This document shows, piece after piece, positions 8,394 through 18,209 of a stretch of DNA of 64,000 nt. Where the stretch lies: the NCBI RefSeq assembly GCF_947499295.1, contig NZ_CANMNP010000016.1, forward strand, positions 1 through 64,000, given 5' to 3'. Position 1 is the first letter of the stretch. The number at the start of each line of letters is the position of its first letter. This DNA is from an uncultured Roseibium sp. (GTDB lineage Bacteria; Pseudomonadota; Alphaproteobacteria; Rhizobiales; Stappiaceae). The notes under the pieces are model-generated. The model saw only the letters and a program-made list of their open reading frames with translations, made no database searches and was not told the DNA's origin. Both the position numbers and the translations under genes were made by a program.

Positions 8394-9479
8394 ATGACCA
8401 ACAACACCAATAATCTGTCTCCGTCGGATCTCGCCTTTGTTCCGTTTGTCAGCGTCGACAACATGATGCGCAACGTGCGGTCCATTGGCGTCGAAACCTT
8501 CATGCGTGAGCTGGCTGAATACATCGAAGATGATTTCCTGCGCTGGGAAAGCTTCGACAAGAAGCCGCGCATTCCCGCGCACGCGCCTGAGGGTGTGGTT
8601 GAGTTGATGCCGACAAGCGACGGCAAGACCTTTGGCTTCAAATATGTCAACGGCCACCCCGGCAACATGCGTGAGGGACTGCAGACCGTGACCGGTTTCG
8701 GTGTGCTGTCCGATCTGGCAACGGGCTATCCCGTGCTCTTTACCGAAATGACCATTCTGACCGCACTGCGCACAGCTGCCAATTCGGCCTTGGCGGCCAA
8801 ATATCTCGCGCCTGAAGGATCGACTACCATGGCCGTGATCGGAAATGGTGCACAGTCCGATTTTCAATGCCTTGCATTCAAGGAAATGCTCGGAATCACA
8901 GAGATCCGTGCTTATGACATTGACCATAGCGCCAGCATTCGGCTTGCGCGCAACCTCGCCAATTCCGGGCTCAACGTCACCATCTGCAAGACGCCCGAAG
9001 ACGCAATCGAAGGTGCGGAAATCATTACAACGGTTACTGCCGACAAGCGCTATGCGACGATCCTGACGGACAACATGGTCGGCTCAGGCGTGCACATCAA
9101 CGCGATCGGCGGCGATTGTCCGGGAAAAACCGAGCTCCACAAGGACATCCTGTTGCGCTCGGACATTTTCGTCGAGTTTCCTGAACAAACCCGGATTGAA
9201 GGCGAATTGCAGCAACTTGACGCCGATCATCCGGTGACCGAGCTCTGGCAGGTCTTTGCCGGCAAGGCGGAAGGTCGAACAGGCAAGGATCAGATCACTT
9301 TGTTCGACAGCGTCGGGTTTGCGATAGAGGACTTCGCAGCACTGCGCTATGTGCGCGACATGCTGCCTCAGACAGGCCATTTTGAAAAACTGGACCTGCT
9401 TGCAGATCCGGATGATCCGCGCGATCTCTATGGGATGGTGTTGCGCTCCAGCGCCAATGGCGACAATCAGGCCGCCTGA
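8394..9479 (+). CDS. Ornithine cyclodeaminase
   Basis: A 361-residue member of the ornithine cyclodeaminase/mu-crystallin family, which converts ornithine to proline and ammonia with bound NAD. The substrate part shows KYVNGHPGN and the ALRTAANSALAAKYL segment. The Rossmann dinucleotide-binding motif is MAVIGNGAQSDFQ, and the later INAIGGDCPGKTEL region is typical. The length and the N-terminal extension match the longer proteobacterial (Agrobacterium arcB-like) subgroup. It starts eight bases after the arginase stop and is surely in the same operon under the divergent Lrp regulator. Confidence 0.92.
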   Translation: MTNNTNNLSPSDLAFVPFVSVDNMMRNVRSIGVETFMRELAEYIEDDFLRWESFDKKPRIPAHAPEGVVELMPTSDGKTFGFKYVNGHPGNMREGLQTVTGFGVLSDLATGYPVLFTEMTILTALRTAANSALAAKYLAPEGSTTMAVIGNGAQSDFQCLAFKEMLGITEIRAYDIDHSASIRLARNLANSGLNVTICKTPEDAIEGAEIITTVTADKRYATILTDNMVGSGVHINAIGGDCPGKTELHKDILLRSDIFVEFPEQTRIEGELQQLDADHPVTELWQVFAGKAEGRTGKDQITLFDSVGFAIEDFAALRYVRDMLPQTGHFEKLDLLADPDDPRDLYGMVLRSSANGDNQAA

Positions 9480-9484
9480 GCAGA

Positions 9485-10213
9485 TCAGCCGAGCGCGCTT
9501 TCAATTTCCCGTACTACGGCGTCGGCGGCTGCGCCCGGGTTCTCGGCCTTGCTGATCGGACGGCCGACAACCAGGTAGTCGCTGCCCGCCTGAATGGCCT
9601 CTGCCGGGGTCATAACCCGGCGCTGATCCCCTGCCGCACTGCCGGCAGGCCGGATGCCGGGTGTGACAATGACAAGCTGGCCACCTAGGATCGTCCGCAT
9701 CTTGTCCGCTTCAGTCGCGGCACAGACGATGCCTCCCATGCCTGCTGCGCGCGCATCGCGTGCCCGGGTCTCCACGACCTCGGCAAGCGGACCGCGATAT
9801 CCCGCTGCAACGAGATCTTCTTCATCCATCGACGTCAGAACGGTGACCCCGAGAAGACAAAGATTGGGGTTACCTTCGGCCTGCAATCCCTTCACGGCCG
9901 CACGCATGGTCTTCGGATATCCATGCAACGTCATGAAGGTCACGCCCATCTTGGCAACGTTTCGGACAGCCTTTTCAATCGTGTTGTCGATGTCGTGCAG
10001 TTTGACGTCGAGGAAAATCTTTTTGCCGTCAGCGGCCAGATCGCGGGCAAACTCGAGGCCACCGGCGAACTGAAGCTCCATGCCGATCTTATAGACACCG
10101 ACTTTGCCTTCCGTTTTCTTCACCAGCTCTTCAGCTTCACTGACGGTCGGAACATCAACCGGCAACATCAGACGATCGAGTGCGGAAGTCGGGGCAAAGG
10201 GGCTGGTTGGCAT
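9485..10213 (-). CDS. pyrF: Orotidine 5'-phosphate decarboxylase
   Basis: It decarboxylates OMP to UMP, the last step of de novo pyrimidine synthesis. The catalytic Lys-Asp array is LDVKLHDIDNT, and the phosphate-binding end is VTPGIRPAGSAAGDQRRVMT with the closing SDYLVVGRPI. I prefer the ATG at 10213 (MPTSPFAPTSALDRL, 242 aa), which has GAGGAT seven bases upstream; an ATG at 10243 would add ten residues. It is convergent with ornithine cyclodeaminase, with only five bases between the stop codons, and lies downstream of an SDR gene on the same strand. Confidence 0.95.
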   Translation of the reverse strand: MPTSPFAPTSALDRLMLPVDVPTVSEAEELVKKTEGKVGVYKIGMELQFAGGLEFARDLAADGKKIFLDVKLHDIDNTIEKAVRNVAKMGVTFMTLHGYPKTMRAAVKGLQAEGNPNLCLLGVTVLTSMDEEDLVAAGYRGPLAEVVETRARDARAAGMGGIVCAATEADKMRTILGGQLVIVTPGIRPAGSAAGDQRRVMTPAEAIQAGSDYLVVGRPISKAENPGAAADAVVREIESALG

Positions 10214-10279
10214 CGGCGGTATCCTCATCTGACTGGTGGGCATCTTGTGCTTAGCACCACCGGCTTTCTTGTGCCACCG

Positions 10280-11128
10280 TCAGTCCTTGCCGTCTTTCTC
10301 AAATTCGGAAAACGCCTGCTTGTAGTCCGCGTGCCAGCGGCTCAAGGGTGGCCGATTTTCAACGATATCGCCAATAGCCCACTGCGCACGCCGTCTGTCG
10401 CGAACACTGTCGACATCATTGTCAGGACAAAGGACATAGAAATCTCCTGCCGACATTCTCTCGATGAAATAGTCGACCGTTTGCTCGCTCGTCCAGGCCG
10501 CGTCTGGCTTTTGGGGAATGAAAGCGGCGATCATTCCGGTATAGGTGAAACCGGGAACGAACAAGTGCACGGAAATCGGCGCCCCCTTTTCACGCAGTTC
10601 ATGCGCCAGCTGTTCGCTGAGCACCTTGACCGCTGCCTTGGTGACATTATAGCCCGGATTGCCAGGCGGCGTCGTGATGCCTTGCTTGGAACCTGTATTG
10701 ATGATGACCGCAGGCCTTCCAGCGTCGATCATACGTTGTGTGAAGGCCTGAACACCGCGCAGAACACCAAAAAAATTGATATCCATCATCTGCGTCCAGT
10801 TTTCCATCCGGTCCCAAGCTCCGGTCGGGCGACCGATGCCGGCATTGTTCATGAGGACCGCTACCGAACCGAGCTCGAATGCCTTATCCGCAAGCGCTTC
10901 CACCTGTTTCGTGTCCGACACATCGGTTGCAACCGCTTCAACAATTGCGCCGGAGCCCGCCGCTTCGCGCACTTTTCCGGCCGCAGCGTCGAGTTTGTCG
11001 CCAGGTAAATCCGCCAAAACCACGCCAAGTCCGGCCTCGACAAAGCGGATCGCAGCAGCCAGACCGACCCCGCTTGCCGCACCGGTCACCGCGGCAAGAC
11101 CACCTTCGGATATCGCTTCCTTGTACAT
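10280..11128 (-). CDS. SDR-family oxidoreductase
   Basis: A classical short-chain dehydrogenase/reductase of 282 residues. The cofactor motif is TGAASGVGLA near the N terminus. NNAGIG follows, with the catalytic serine near INTGSKQG and the YNVTK active-site Tyr-Lys pair. An acidic residue after the second strand (VVLADLPGD) suggests NAD(H) preference. The C-terminal tail of about 40 residues is longer than in minimal SDRs (RRAQWAIGDIVENRPPLSRW). The substrate cannot be told from sequence. It diverges from hisB across 173 bases. Confidence 0.9.
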   Translation of the reverse strand: MYKEAISEGGLAAVTGAASGVGLAAAIRFVEAGLGVVLADLPGDKLDAAAGKVREAAGSGAIVEAVATDVSDTKQVEALADKAFELGSVAVLMNNAGIGRPTGAWDRMENWTQMMDINFFGVLRGVQAFTQRMIDAGRPAVIINTGSKQGITTPPGNPGYNVTKAAVKVLSEQLAHELREKGAPISVHLFVPGFTYTGMIAAFIPQKPDAAWTSEQTVDYFIERMSAGDFYVLCPDNDVDSVRDRRRAQWAIGDIVENRPPLSRWHADYKQAFSEFEKDGKD

Positions 11129-11301
11129 GTCAAATTCCTTTGTGAGTGGCCAATTGCAAACGGCAATCCTGTGGCTGGTTGGTCTTCGCGTCCTTTATCT
11201 CAGCCCATGGGACGACGTCCGATGTCGACGTCGCTATTTCATTAGCCGCATCAGGCTGCTACAACACCGCCCGTTCCTCACCTTAGCAAGGACAGCAATC
11301 G

Positions 11302-11895
11302 ATGCGTACAGCGAAAATATCGCGCGACACCAAAGAGACCCGCATCTCGGTCGAAATCAATCTGGACGGCACTGGCGCATACGACGTCAAGACGGGCGTC
11401 GGGTTCTTCGATCATATGCTGGAGCAGCTCTCGCGCCATTCGCTGATCGACATTCATGTCCGCGCAGAAGGCGACACCCACATCGATTTTCACCATACAG
11501 TGGAAGACACAGGCATTGCGCTTGGGCAGGCGATTTCATCTGCCCTTGGTGACATGGCCGGCATCACGCGCTATGCGGACACCCATCTGGCAATGGACGA
11601 GGCGCTCACCCGTTGTGCGCTCGATGTTTCCGGACGGCCCTTCCTGGTGTGGGATGTTGCCTTTGACCGGGACAAGGTCGGCGACTTCGATACAGAATTA
11701 TTTGAAGAGTTTTTCCGCGCATTCACCATGAATGCGGGCATCACCCTTCATATCGCCAATCTTTATGGTTCCAATTGTCACCATATTGCCGAAACTTGCT
11801 TCAAAGCGGTTGCGCGAAGCTTGCGCAAGGCTATGGAAATCGACCCGCGACAGGCGGACAGGATACCGACAACCAAGGGCCAGCTTGGCGGCTAG
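11302..11895 (+). CDS. hisB: Imidazoleglycerol-phosphate dehydratase
   Basis: A 197-residue monofunctional HisB that dehydrates imidazoleglycerol phosphate to imidazoleacetol phosphate in histidine synthesis. The duplicated manganese-binding motifs are clear: [16 protein letters not shown] and [20 protein letters not shown] in the first half, then LNCxx-like [20 protein letters not shown] in the second. There is no histidinol-phosphatase domain, as in other alphaproteobacteria. The ATG follows AAGGAC. It leads the cluster hisB, DUF2628, hisH, DUF1330, hisA, hisF, hisE, coaA. Confidence 0.96.
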   Translation: MRTAKISRDTKETRISVEINLDGTGAYDVKTGVGFFDHMLEQLSRHSLIDIHVRAEGDTHIDFHHTVEDTGIALGQAISSALGDMAGITRYADTHLAMDEALTRCALDVSGRPFLVWDVAFDRDKVGDFDTELFEEFFRAFTMNAGITLHIANLYGSNCHHIAETCFKAVARSLRKAMEIDPRQADRIPTTKGQLGG

Positions 11896-11909
11896 GCAGG
11901 GACAAGCCC

Positions 11910-12416
11910 ATGAGCACTTACGTTGTGATGGCGCCGCCGGAATTTGACAATCTGGCGGGTGACCCGCTCCAGAGCGACCGGCTTGCCTTCGTCCTGGACG
12001 GTTTTTCAGCGCTGGCTTTTCTGTTTTCGATCATCTGGATGTTGGTGCATCGCATGTGGCTGGTGCTGCTCGGCTATCTCGGGATTGCACTCGTGGTGGA
12101 ACTTCTGGCGCTCGCCGTCAGTCCCGAAGCGACGGCCATCGCAGCCTTTGTTGTTTCGATTCTTTTCGGCTTCGAGGCGCAGGCACTCCGTCGTTGGTCG
12201 CTGGAACGCAAAGGCTGGCGTGTGGTCGGAATTGTCGACGGCGTCAATCGCGCAGAGGCCGAGTTGCGCTTCCTGCATAAGGCAGCAAATCAACTGGCCC
12301 CGGAAACAAAACAAAGAGACGCGCAGAGCACCTCGCCCACATCAGCCCCGATCGTCCCAAGGGTCGGCAGCGAACGTGTGGTCGGCCTAACGCTCGGTCC
12401 GGAGATCCGTCAATGA
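11910..12416 (+). CDS. DUF2628 membrane protein in the his cluster
   Basis: A 168-residue protein starting [20 protein letters not shown]. It has two to three hydrophobic segments (about 32-50, 52-70 and 73-88), an aromatic/basic stretch ([20 protein letters not shown]) and a Pro/Ser/Thr-rich tail. This matches DUF2628, a family found between hisB and hisH in many Hyphomicrobiales. The role is unknown. The stop overlaps the hisH start (ATGA), showing translational coupling. The ATG was chosen over an upstream in-frame one because it alone lies outside hisB. Confidence 0.8.
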   Translation: MSTYVVMAPPEFDNLAGDPLQSDRLAFVLDGFSALAFLFSIIWMLVHRMWLVLLGYLGIALVVELLALAVSPEATAIAAFVVSILFGFEAQALRRWSLERKGWRVVGIVDGVNRAEAELRFLHKAANQLAPETKQRDAQSTSPTSAPIVPRVGSERVVGLTLGPEIRQ

Positions 12417-13066
12417 CAATTGCAATTGTCGATTATGGCTCGGGCAATCTTCGCTCGGCCGAGAAGTCATTTGAGCGCGCGGCAAGATCACACGCTCACG
12501 TGCCTGATGTCTTTGTGACCTCAGATCCGGATCGCGTCCGAAAAGCCGACAGGATCGTGCTTCCGGGCGTCGGCGCCTTTGCGGACTGCAAGCGCGGCCT
12601 GTGGGCCGTCGACGGTATGCCTGAGGCGCTTGAAGAAGCGGTGCGTCAAAACGGAAAACCGTTTTTTGGCATTTGTGTCGGCATGCAGTTGATGGCTGCA
12701 AGAGGCCTCGAATTCGAAACCGTCAACGGCCTTGGCTGGGTCGAGGGAGACGTTTCAGCGATGGAACCTTCAGATCCGTCCCTCAAGATACCGCACATGG
12801 GATGGAACACCATCAATGTCGCTAACGGTGCGCACCCCGTCCTTGCCGGCATTGAGACGGGGCCGGACGGGCTGCATGCCTATTTCGTCCACTCTTACCA
12901 CTTCGCCTGCACCCACAAGACCGATTGCCTGGCGAGCTTTGATTATGCCGGCAGCTTTACGGCAATGGTGGCGAAGGACAACATGATCGGCACCCAATTT
13001 CACCCGGAAAAAAGCCAGCGGCTGGGCCTCGCCCTAATCGCGAATTTTCTGGAATGGACACCATGA
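12413..13066 (+). CDS. hisH: Imidazole glycerol phosphate synthase subunit HisH
   Basis: A class I glutamine amidotransferase of 217 residues that supplies ammonia to HisF. The nucleophile cysteine lies in [11 protein letters not shown], and the catalytic His-Glu pair is in [10 protein letters not shown]. The opening [14 protein letters not shown] and LPGVGAFAD are family signatures. The start overlaps the previous gene by four bases. A DUF1330 gene separates it from hisA. Confidence 0.96.
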   Translation: MTIAIVDYGSGNLRSAEKSFERAARSHAHVPDVFVTSDPDRVRKADRIVLPGVGAFADCKRGLWAVDGMPEALEEAVRQNGKPFFGICVGMQLMAARGLEFETVNGLGWVEGDVSAMEPSDPSLKIPHMGWNTINVANGAHPVLAGIETGPDGLHAYFVHSYHFACTHKTDCLASFDYAGSFTAMVAKDNMIGTQFHPEKSQRLGLALIANFLEWTP

Positions 13067-13085
13067 CAACCGCTTGGAGGACCCC

Positions 13086-13373
13086 ATGAGCAAGGGATAC
13101 TGGATTGCCCGTGTCGATGTACACGACGCGCAGAACTATCCGAAGTATGTCGAAACGGCGAAGCCTGCGTTCGAGCGCTTTGGTGCGAACTTCCTTGCAC
13201 GCGGTGGTACGACAAACGCGATCGAAGGTCCGGGCAGGGCGCGAAACGTCGTGATTGAGTTTCCGAGCTTTCAGCATGCGGTCGATTGCTACAACTCGCC
13301 CGAATATCAGGAAGCGGTGAAAATCCGTCAGCAATATGCCGATGGCGAAATCGTCATCGTGGAAGGAATTTAA
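13086..13373 (+). CDS. DUF1330 protein in the his cluster
   Basis: A 95-residue ferredoxin-like (dimeric alpha/beta barrel) protein of the DUF1330 family. The signatures are [19 protein letters not shown], and [20 protein letters not shown]. The ATG at 13086 follows TTGGAGGACCCC, a strong ribosome binding site. The family has no established function. Here it is locked between hisH and hisA with gaps of 19 and 5 bases, so it must be cotranscribed with histidine synthesis genes. Confidence 0.87.
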   Translation: MSKGYWIARVDVHDAQNYPKYVETAKPAFERFGANFLARGGTTNAIEGPGRARNVVIEFPSFQHAVDCYNSPEYQEAVKIRQQYADGEIVIVEGI

Positions 13374-13378
13374 GTAGC

Positions 13379-14122
13379 ATGATCCTGTTTCCCGCCATCG
13401 ACTTGAAAGATGGTCAATGTGTGCGATTGAAGCTTGGCGACATGGACCAGGCAACCGTTTTCAATGACAATCCGGGCGCCCAGGCGAAGTCATTTCAGGA
13501 CCAGGGCTTTGAATGGCTGCATGTGGTCGATCTCAACGGTGCCTTTGCCGGTGAAAGTGTCAACGGAGCGGCGGTCGATGCCATCTTGTCGTCGACTTCA
13601 AATCCGGTGCAGCTTGGTGGCGGAATCAGGACGCTGGATCACATCGAATCCTGGCTCTCAAAGGGTATCACGCGGGTCATTTTGGGAACCGTTGCCGTGC
13701 GTGACCCAGATCTTGTCAAGGAAGCCTGCCGCAAGTTCCCGGGAAAGATTGCTGTCGGCATCGATGCCAAAGGCGGATATGTTGCCGTTGAAGGCTGGGC
13801 GGAAACGTCCGAGCTCACCGCTGTCGATCTTGCCAGACGGTTTGAAGACGCCGGTGTATCGGCGATCATCTATACGGATATCGATCGGGACGGGGTTCTG
13901 AAGGGCCTGAACATTCCATCCACTCTGGAATTGGCCCGGGCCGTTTCCATCCCCGTCATTGCCTCGGGAGGTCTTGCCTCCATTGATGACATTCATCGCC
14001 TGCTGAAACCTGATTGCGCCATCCTGGAAGGGGCAATTTCCGGCCGGGCGCTTTATGACGGCAGGCTTGATCCGGCGGAAACCATGTCGCTGATCCTTGC
14101 ACAGCGGAGCAAAGCATCATGA
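13379..14122 (+). CDS. hisA: ProFAR isomerase
   Basis: A 247-residue (beta/alpha)8-barrel enzyme that isomerises the aminoaldose ProFAR to the aminoketose PRFAR. The N-terminal catalytic aspartate lies in [15 protein letters not shown]. The other half-barrel shows [16 protein letters not shown], and the two phosphate sites are [11 protein letters not shown] and [12 protein letters not shown]. The ATG at 13379 lies five bases after the DUF1330 stop. The last bases overlap the hisF start (ATGA). Confidence 0.96.
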   Translation: MILFPAIDLKDGQCVRLKLGDMDQATVFNDNPGAQAKSFQDQGFEWLHVVDLNGAFAGESVNGAAVDAILSSTSNPVQLGGGIRTLDHIESWLSKGITRVILGTVAVRDPDLVKEACRKFPGKIAVGIDAKGGYVAVEGWAETSELTAVDLARRFEDAGVSAIIYTDIDRDGVLKGLNIPSTLELARAVSIPVIASGGLASIDDIHRLLKPDCAILEGAISGRALYDGRLDPAETMSLILAQRSKAS

Positions 14123-14898
14123 CCCTCAAAGCCCGCGTTATTCCGTGCCTCGACGTCAAGGACGGACGCGTCGTCAAAGGCGTCAATTTCGTCGACCTGA
14201 TTGATGCCGGTGACCCGGTTGAGGCCGCCAAAGCCTATGATGCGGCAGGCGCCGACGAGCTCTGTTTCCTCGACATCACCGCGAGCCACGAGGGCCGCGA
14301 CACGATTTTTGACGTTGTCCGTCGGACCGCAGAAGCCTGCTTCATGCCCGTGACCGTCGGCGGGGGCGTACGCACAGTGGAAGACATCCGCAAACTGCTT
14401 ATTGCAGGCGCGGACAAAGTGTCGATCAACACCGCAGCAGTGAAGAACCCCGACTTCGTACGGGAGGCGGCCGAAAAATTCGGTGCGCAGTGCATCGTTG
14501 TGTCTATCGATGCCAAGCAGGTCAATGAACCGGGCGCTCCGGAAAAATTCGAGATCTTCACCCATGGAGGCCGCACGCCAACCGGGATCGATGCCGTCGA
14601 GTTCGCCAAGAAGGTGGTTGGACTGGGTGCGGGCGAACTGCTGGTCACGTCGATGGATCGCGATGGCACCAAGGCCGGTTACAATATTGCCCTGACCAGG
14701 GCGATTGCCGATGCAGTGCGCGTTCCCGTCATTGCATCGGGAGGTGTCGGAAATCTGGACCATATGGTCGAGGGCATACGGGACGGACACGCCACGGCCG
14801 TACTGGCAGCATCGATTTTCCATTTCGGCGAACACACCATTCACGACGCCAAGCAGCACATGAGCGATGCGGGCATCCCCATGCGCCTTGATGCCTGA
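14119..14898 (+). CDS. hisF: Imidazole glycerol phosphate synthase subunit HisF
   Basis: A 259-residue (beta/alpha)8-barrel cyclase that uses ammonia from HisH to make imidazole glycerol phosphate and AICAR. The catalytic Asp11 is in [14 protein letters not shown], and the second, Asp130-type residue, is in VVSIDAKQ. Phosphate sites are [11 protein letters not shown] and [13 protein letters not shown]. The start overlaps hisA by four bases. Confidence 0.97.
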   Translation: MTLKARVIPCLDVKDGRVVKGVNFVDLIDAGDPVEAAKAYDAAGADELCFLDITASHEGRDTIFDVVRRTAEACFMPVTVGGGVRTVEDIRKLLIAGADKVSINTAAVKNPDFVREAAEKFGAQCIVVSIDAKQVNEPGAPEKFEIFTHGGRTPTGIDAVEFAKKVVGLGAGELLVTSMDRDGTKAGYNIALTRAIADAVRVPVIASGGVGNLDHMVEGIRDGHATAVLAASIFHFGEHTIHDAKQHMSDAGIPMRLDA

Positions 14899-14921
14899 CC
14901 TCGCCTTTAGGACATAGCCCA

Positions 14922-15245
14922 ATGACCGACTTCACTTTGGAAGATCTTGACGCCATTATCGCTAGCCGTGCCAAGAGCAGCGATGAAACGTCCTATACGC
15001 AGAAGCTGGTCAGAAAGGGTGTTGCCAAATGCGCCCAGAAACTGGGGGAAGAAGCGGTTGAGGCAGTCATTGCTGCCGTTAAGGAAGATCGGAAGGAATT
15101 GACGGCGGAAGCCGCCGATCTGCTTTATCATTTGTTGGTGGTTTTGAACGTATCTGAAGTTCCGCTGAAAGATGTCATGTCGGAACTTGCCGGCCGAACA
15201 GGCCAAACAGGACTTGAGGAGAAGGCATCGCGGCCTAGGGAATAG
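14922..15245 (+). CDS. hisE: Phosphoribosyl-ATP pyrophosphatase
   Basis: A 107-residue all-alpha MazG-like enzyme that removes pyrophosphate from phosphoribosyl-ATP in the second step of histidine synthesis. The metal-binding helix pair is visible in [13 protein letters not shown] and [13 protein letters not shown]. It is a separate HisE without HisI fusion, as usual in alphaproteobacteria. It starts 23 bases after hisF, and coaA follows after 45 bases. Confidence 0.95.
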   Translation: MTDFTLEDLDAIIASRAKSSDETSYTQKLVRKGVAKCAQKLGEEAVEAVIAAVKEDRKELTAEAADLLYHLLVVLNVSEVPLKDVMSELAGRTGQTGLEEKASRPRE

Positions 15246-15290
15246 CCACCGGAGACGCCGGAAAGCCGCGCTGCAGGGACTGCGAAGACG

Positions 15291-16256
15291 ATGGATCAGA
15301 AAGTCGCAACAGCCCTGGACATGGATTTGTCCCCTTACCGGGTGTTCACCGAGCACCAGTGGGCAAAGTTGCGCGCTGACACACCCATGACGCTTAGCGA
15401 ACATGAGGTTGCTCAGCTGCAAGGCCTGAACGCGCCGGTGTCGATGGAGCAAGTGGAAACCATCTATCTGCCGCTTTCGCGGCTGCTTGCCTTTTATGCC
15501 GAGGCAACCGTCAGAATCCATCAGGCTACGCAGGAGTTTCTGGGTCACCGGGAGAACAAGACGCCATTTATCATCGGCGTGGCCGGATCGGTATCGGTTG
15601 GCAAATCCACAACCTCCCGCGTGCTTCGAGAGTTGCTTGCAAGATGGCCGGCAAGCCCCAAGGTGGACCTGATCACCACAGATGGCTTTCTGTTTCCAAA
15701 TGCCATTTTGGAATCCGAAGGTCTGATGGGCAAAAAAGGCTTTCCTGAAAGCTTCGACCGGCCGCGGCTTTTGAAGTTCCTCTCAGACATCAAGGCCGCC
15801 AAGCGCAACGTCCGTGCACCGGTGTATTCTCACTTCTATTACGATGTCATGCCGGGTCACGCCGTCACGGTGGATCGTCCCGACATCTTGATTGTCGAGG
15901 GTCTGAACGTATTGCAGACACGCGAACTGCCTAAGGACGGCAGAGCTGTGCCGTTCGTGTCCGATTTCTTCGACTTTTCCGTTTATATCGACGCGGATGA
16001 GGATCTCTTGCGCAAATGGTATGTTGATCGTTTCATGCGGCTTCGGGAGACTGCATTCCGCGATCCAAGTTCCTATTTCCACAAGTACTCGCGCATAACA
16101 GACGAGGAAGCGCTGGCGACCGGTGACCGGATCTGGACCGAGATCAACTTGGTCAACTTGCGCGAAAACATTCTCCCAACACGTCCGAGGGCCGATCTGA
16201 TTCTGAGCAAGAATGCCAGTCATCACATATCGAAAGTGGCCCTTCGCAAGGTCTAG
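15291..16256 (+). CDS. coaA: Type I pantothenate kinase
   Basis: A 321-residue kinase that phosphorylates pantothenate in the first step of coenzyme A synthesis. The P-loop is [15 protein letters not shown] (about residues 98-112). The family hallmarks [20 protein letters not shown] and [11 protein letters not shown] follow. The gene closes the his cluster and is followed by a strong terminator. The his-coaA link is known in Hyphomicrobiales and is probably a shared transcript. coaBC lies 35 kb away in this window. Confidence 0.96.
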   Translation: MDQKVATALDMDLSPYRVFTEHQWAKLRADTPMTLSEHEVAQLQGLNAPVSMEQVETIYLPLSRLLAFYAEATVRIHQATQEFLGHRENKTPFIIGVAGSVSVGKSTTSRVLRELLARWPASPKVDLITTDGFLFPNAILESEGLMGKKGFPESFDRPRLLKFLSDIKAAKRNVRAPVYSHFYYDVMPGHAVTVDRPDILIVEGLNVLQTRELPKDGRAVPFVSDFFDFSVYIDADEDLLRKWYVDRFMRLRETAFRDPSSYFHKYSRITDEEALATGDRIWTEINLVNLRENILPTRPRADLILSKNASHHISKVALRKV

Positions 16257-16272
16257 GTTTTTCAGATTTCAA

Positions 16273-16309
16273 AAAAACACCCGCGACCGTTTCAGCCGCG
16301 GGTGTTTTT
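16273..16309. terminator. Convergent terminator between coaA and the chemoreceptor gene
   Basis: A 13-bp stem (AAAAACACCCGCG at 16273-16285 with CGCGGGTGTTTTT at 16297-16309) with an 11-base loop. A-run and T-run flank it, so it can end both the his-coaA transcript and the minus-strand chemoreceptor transcript. Confidence 0.88.
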
Positions 16310-16330
16310 GTTTCAGCAAGACGCGTTTTG

Positions 16331-18034
16331 TCAGGCAGCTTCATTCCGCTGCGTGGTCAGCTCGCGCACAGTGTCGAGGAACGACGTCACCTTGGCGCGG
16401 AGATCGCTTGCATTGGTCTCAAGGTCACCAGCTGCAACGTCAACGGTCTGAGCGGCTTCTTTGGTGTTGCCGGCTGCATCGGAAACGCCCTGGATAGTGC
16501 TGCTGACCTCAACCGAGCTTTGGGAGGCCTGCTGCGCGTTTTCCGCGATTTCCTGTGTCGCCGCACCCTGCTCATCGACAGCTGCTGCGATGGACGATGC
16601 AATCTCGTTCATGTTGTTGATGATTTCAGTCACCGATCCGATCGCACCGGCAGCCTGTTCGGTTTCACCCTGGATCGCCGAGATCTGGCTGGAGATTTCT
16701 TCGGTTGCCTTGGACGTCTGTGTCGCCAGTTCTTTCACTTCCGCGGCAACAACCGCGAAGCCTTTGCCTGCCTCACCAGCGCGCGCAGCCTCAATCGTCG
16801 CATTCAGCGCCAGCAGGTTGGTCTGCTCTGCAATTGCCTGAATGAGGGTGACAACCTCGCCGATCCGGCCCGCAGCCTCTGAAAGACCATGCATGCGCTC
16901 GTTGGTCGCTTCAGCTTCCTCAGCCGCCTTGGCGGCAATTTCGCTTGAAGACTGGACCTGGCGGCGGATTTCGTTGACCGATGCTGACAGTTCTTCTGCG
17001 GCAGCCGCAACCGTTTCCACATTGCTGGAAGCCTGCGTGGAAGAGCTGGACACAACAGTCGATTTTTCTGTTGTCTGCTCGGCGCCAACCATCATGTCGG
17101 CAGAAGCCGATTTGAGGCGGTTCACGGAGGTTTCGATCGTCTGCATCAGACCGGTGATCTGATTGTCGAAATCCTGGCTGAGGTCGCGGACCTGTTCGCC
17201 GGTTCTTGCGGCGATCTCGCGAGCTTCATGCTGATGGATTTCAAGTTCTTTGCGCTCGGTCTCATTGGCAACAAAGACCTGCATGGCCGTTGCCATCTTG
17301 CCGATTTCGTCGCCGCGATCCGCGCCTTCGACAACAATGTTCGTATCGCCTTCTGCGAGGGTCCCCATGTTGGCCGTCAAGGCGCGCAACGGGCTGACGG
17401 TTTGACGAACGGCCACCATGGCGATTGCGATAGCGATTGCAGCACCGATCAATGCCAATGTGATGATTTTGGTTGCTGCGCTCCAATAAGCCGCATCCAG
17501 ATCATCAATGTACACGCCCGTTCCAACCATCCAGTTCCAGGCGTTAAAACCTTCACCCCAGCCGTATTTTTCGATCGGGATTTCACTGTTCGCGCGCGGC
17601 CAATAGTAAAGCAGTGGAGCGCCACCAGCTTTGGCGTGGCCGATAAGTTCCTCAACAATCTTGACCCCGGTTTTGTCCTTGAAGTCAATCATATTGGTGC
17701 CATTCAACGACGTTTTCGGATGCACAAGGTTGGTGCCGTCATAATCGTAAACGTAAACGTAATTGTTGCCCTCAAAACGGATTGCTCCGATGGCAGCTTT
17801 CGCGGCGACCTGGGCTTCCTCGCGTGTCATGTCACCGGCTTTTTCGAGCTCATGAAAATGAGCTGCGATTGAGACGGCGCTGTCCGAAAGGTCTTCGATT
17901 TTCTTGAGACGTTCGGTGAACATCGCTGAATAGAGGCTATTCAGGCTAACTGCACAGATTGCGACTGTAAAAACGAGGATCGTCGCGATGGGGAGACTTA
18001 TTTTCCAGGTGATGGGCCAGCGAGAGAAGGACAT
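16331..18034 (-). CDS. Methyl-accepting chemotaxis protein with single Cache domain
   Basis: A 567-residue chemoreceptor. TM1 lies near residues 8-32. A periplasmic single-Cache domain (sCache_2 type) follows, with [17 protein letters not shown] and [22 protein letters not shown]2 is a long alanine/isoleucine helix near 190-212, then HAMP and a coiled-coil signalling domain. The hairpin tip reads [20 protein letters not shown]. The ATG at 18034 (MSFSRW) is preferred over an in-frame TTG six bases upstream. sCache_2 receptors usually sense small organic acids. No other chemotaxis genes are nearby. Confidence 0.93.
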   Translation of the reverse strand: MSFSRWPITWKISLPIATILVFTVAICAVSLNSLYSAMFTERLKKIEDLSDSAVSIAAHFHELEKAGDMTREEAQVAAKAAIGAIRFEGNNYVYVYDYDGTNLVHPKTSLNGTNMIDFKDKTGVKIVEELIGHAKAGGAPLLYYWPRANSEIPIEKYGWGEGFNAWNWMVGTGVYIDDLDAAYWSAATKIITLALIGAAIAIAIAMVAVRQTVSPLRALTANMGTLAEGDTNIVVEGADRGDEIGKMATAMQVFVANETERKELEIHQHEAREIAARTGEQVRDLSQDFDNQITGLMQTIETSVNRLKSASADMMVGAEQTTEKSTVVSSSSTQASSNVETVAAAAEELSASVNEIRRQVQSSSEIAAKAAEEAEATNERMHGLSEAAGRIGEVVTLIQAIAEQTNLLALNATIEAARAGEAGKGFAVVAAEVKELATQTSKATEEISSQISAIQGETEQAAGAIGSVTEIINNMNEIASSIAAAVDEQGAATQEIAENAQQASQSSVEVSSTIQGVSDAAGNTKEAAQTVDVAAGDLETNASDLRAKVTSFLDTVRELTTQRNEAA

Positions 18035-18209
18035 GATCAATTGATTCCTTTTGTAGGATTACAAACAGAATCAATTCAAAACTTGACCAATTGCTTAACT
18101 GCAGTGCAACAAAAGCATCAAAATTTGCTTTATCGACAATCGCTACGAAGTACTACTGAGATTTTCTTCTCGCATTAGTGGCTCTTGCCCTCGTTACACT
18201 TATAAGTAT

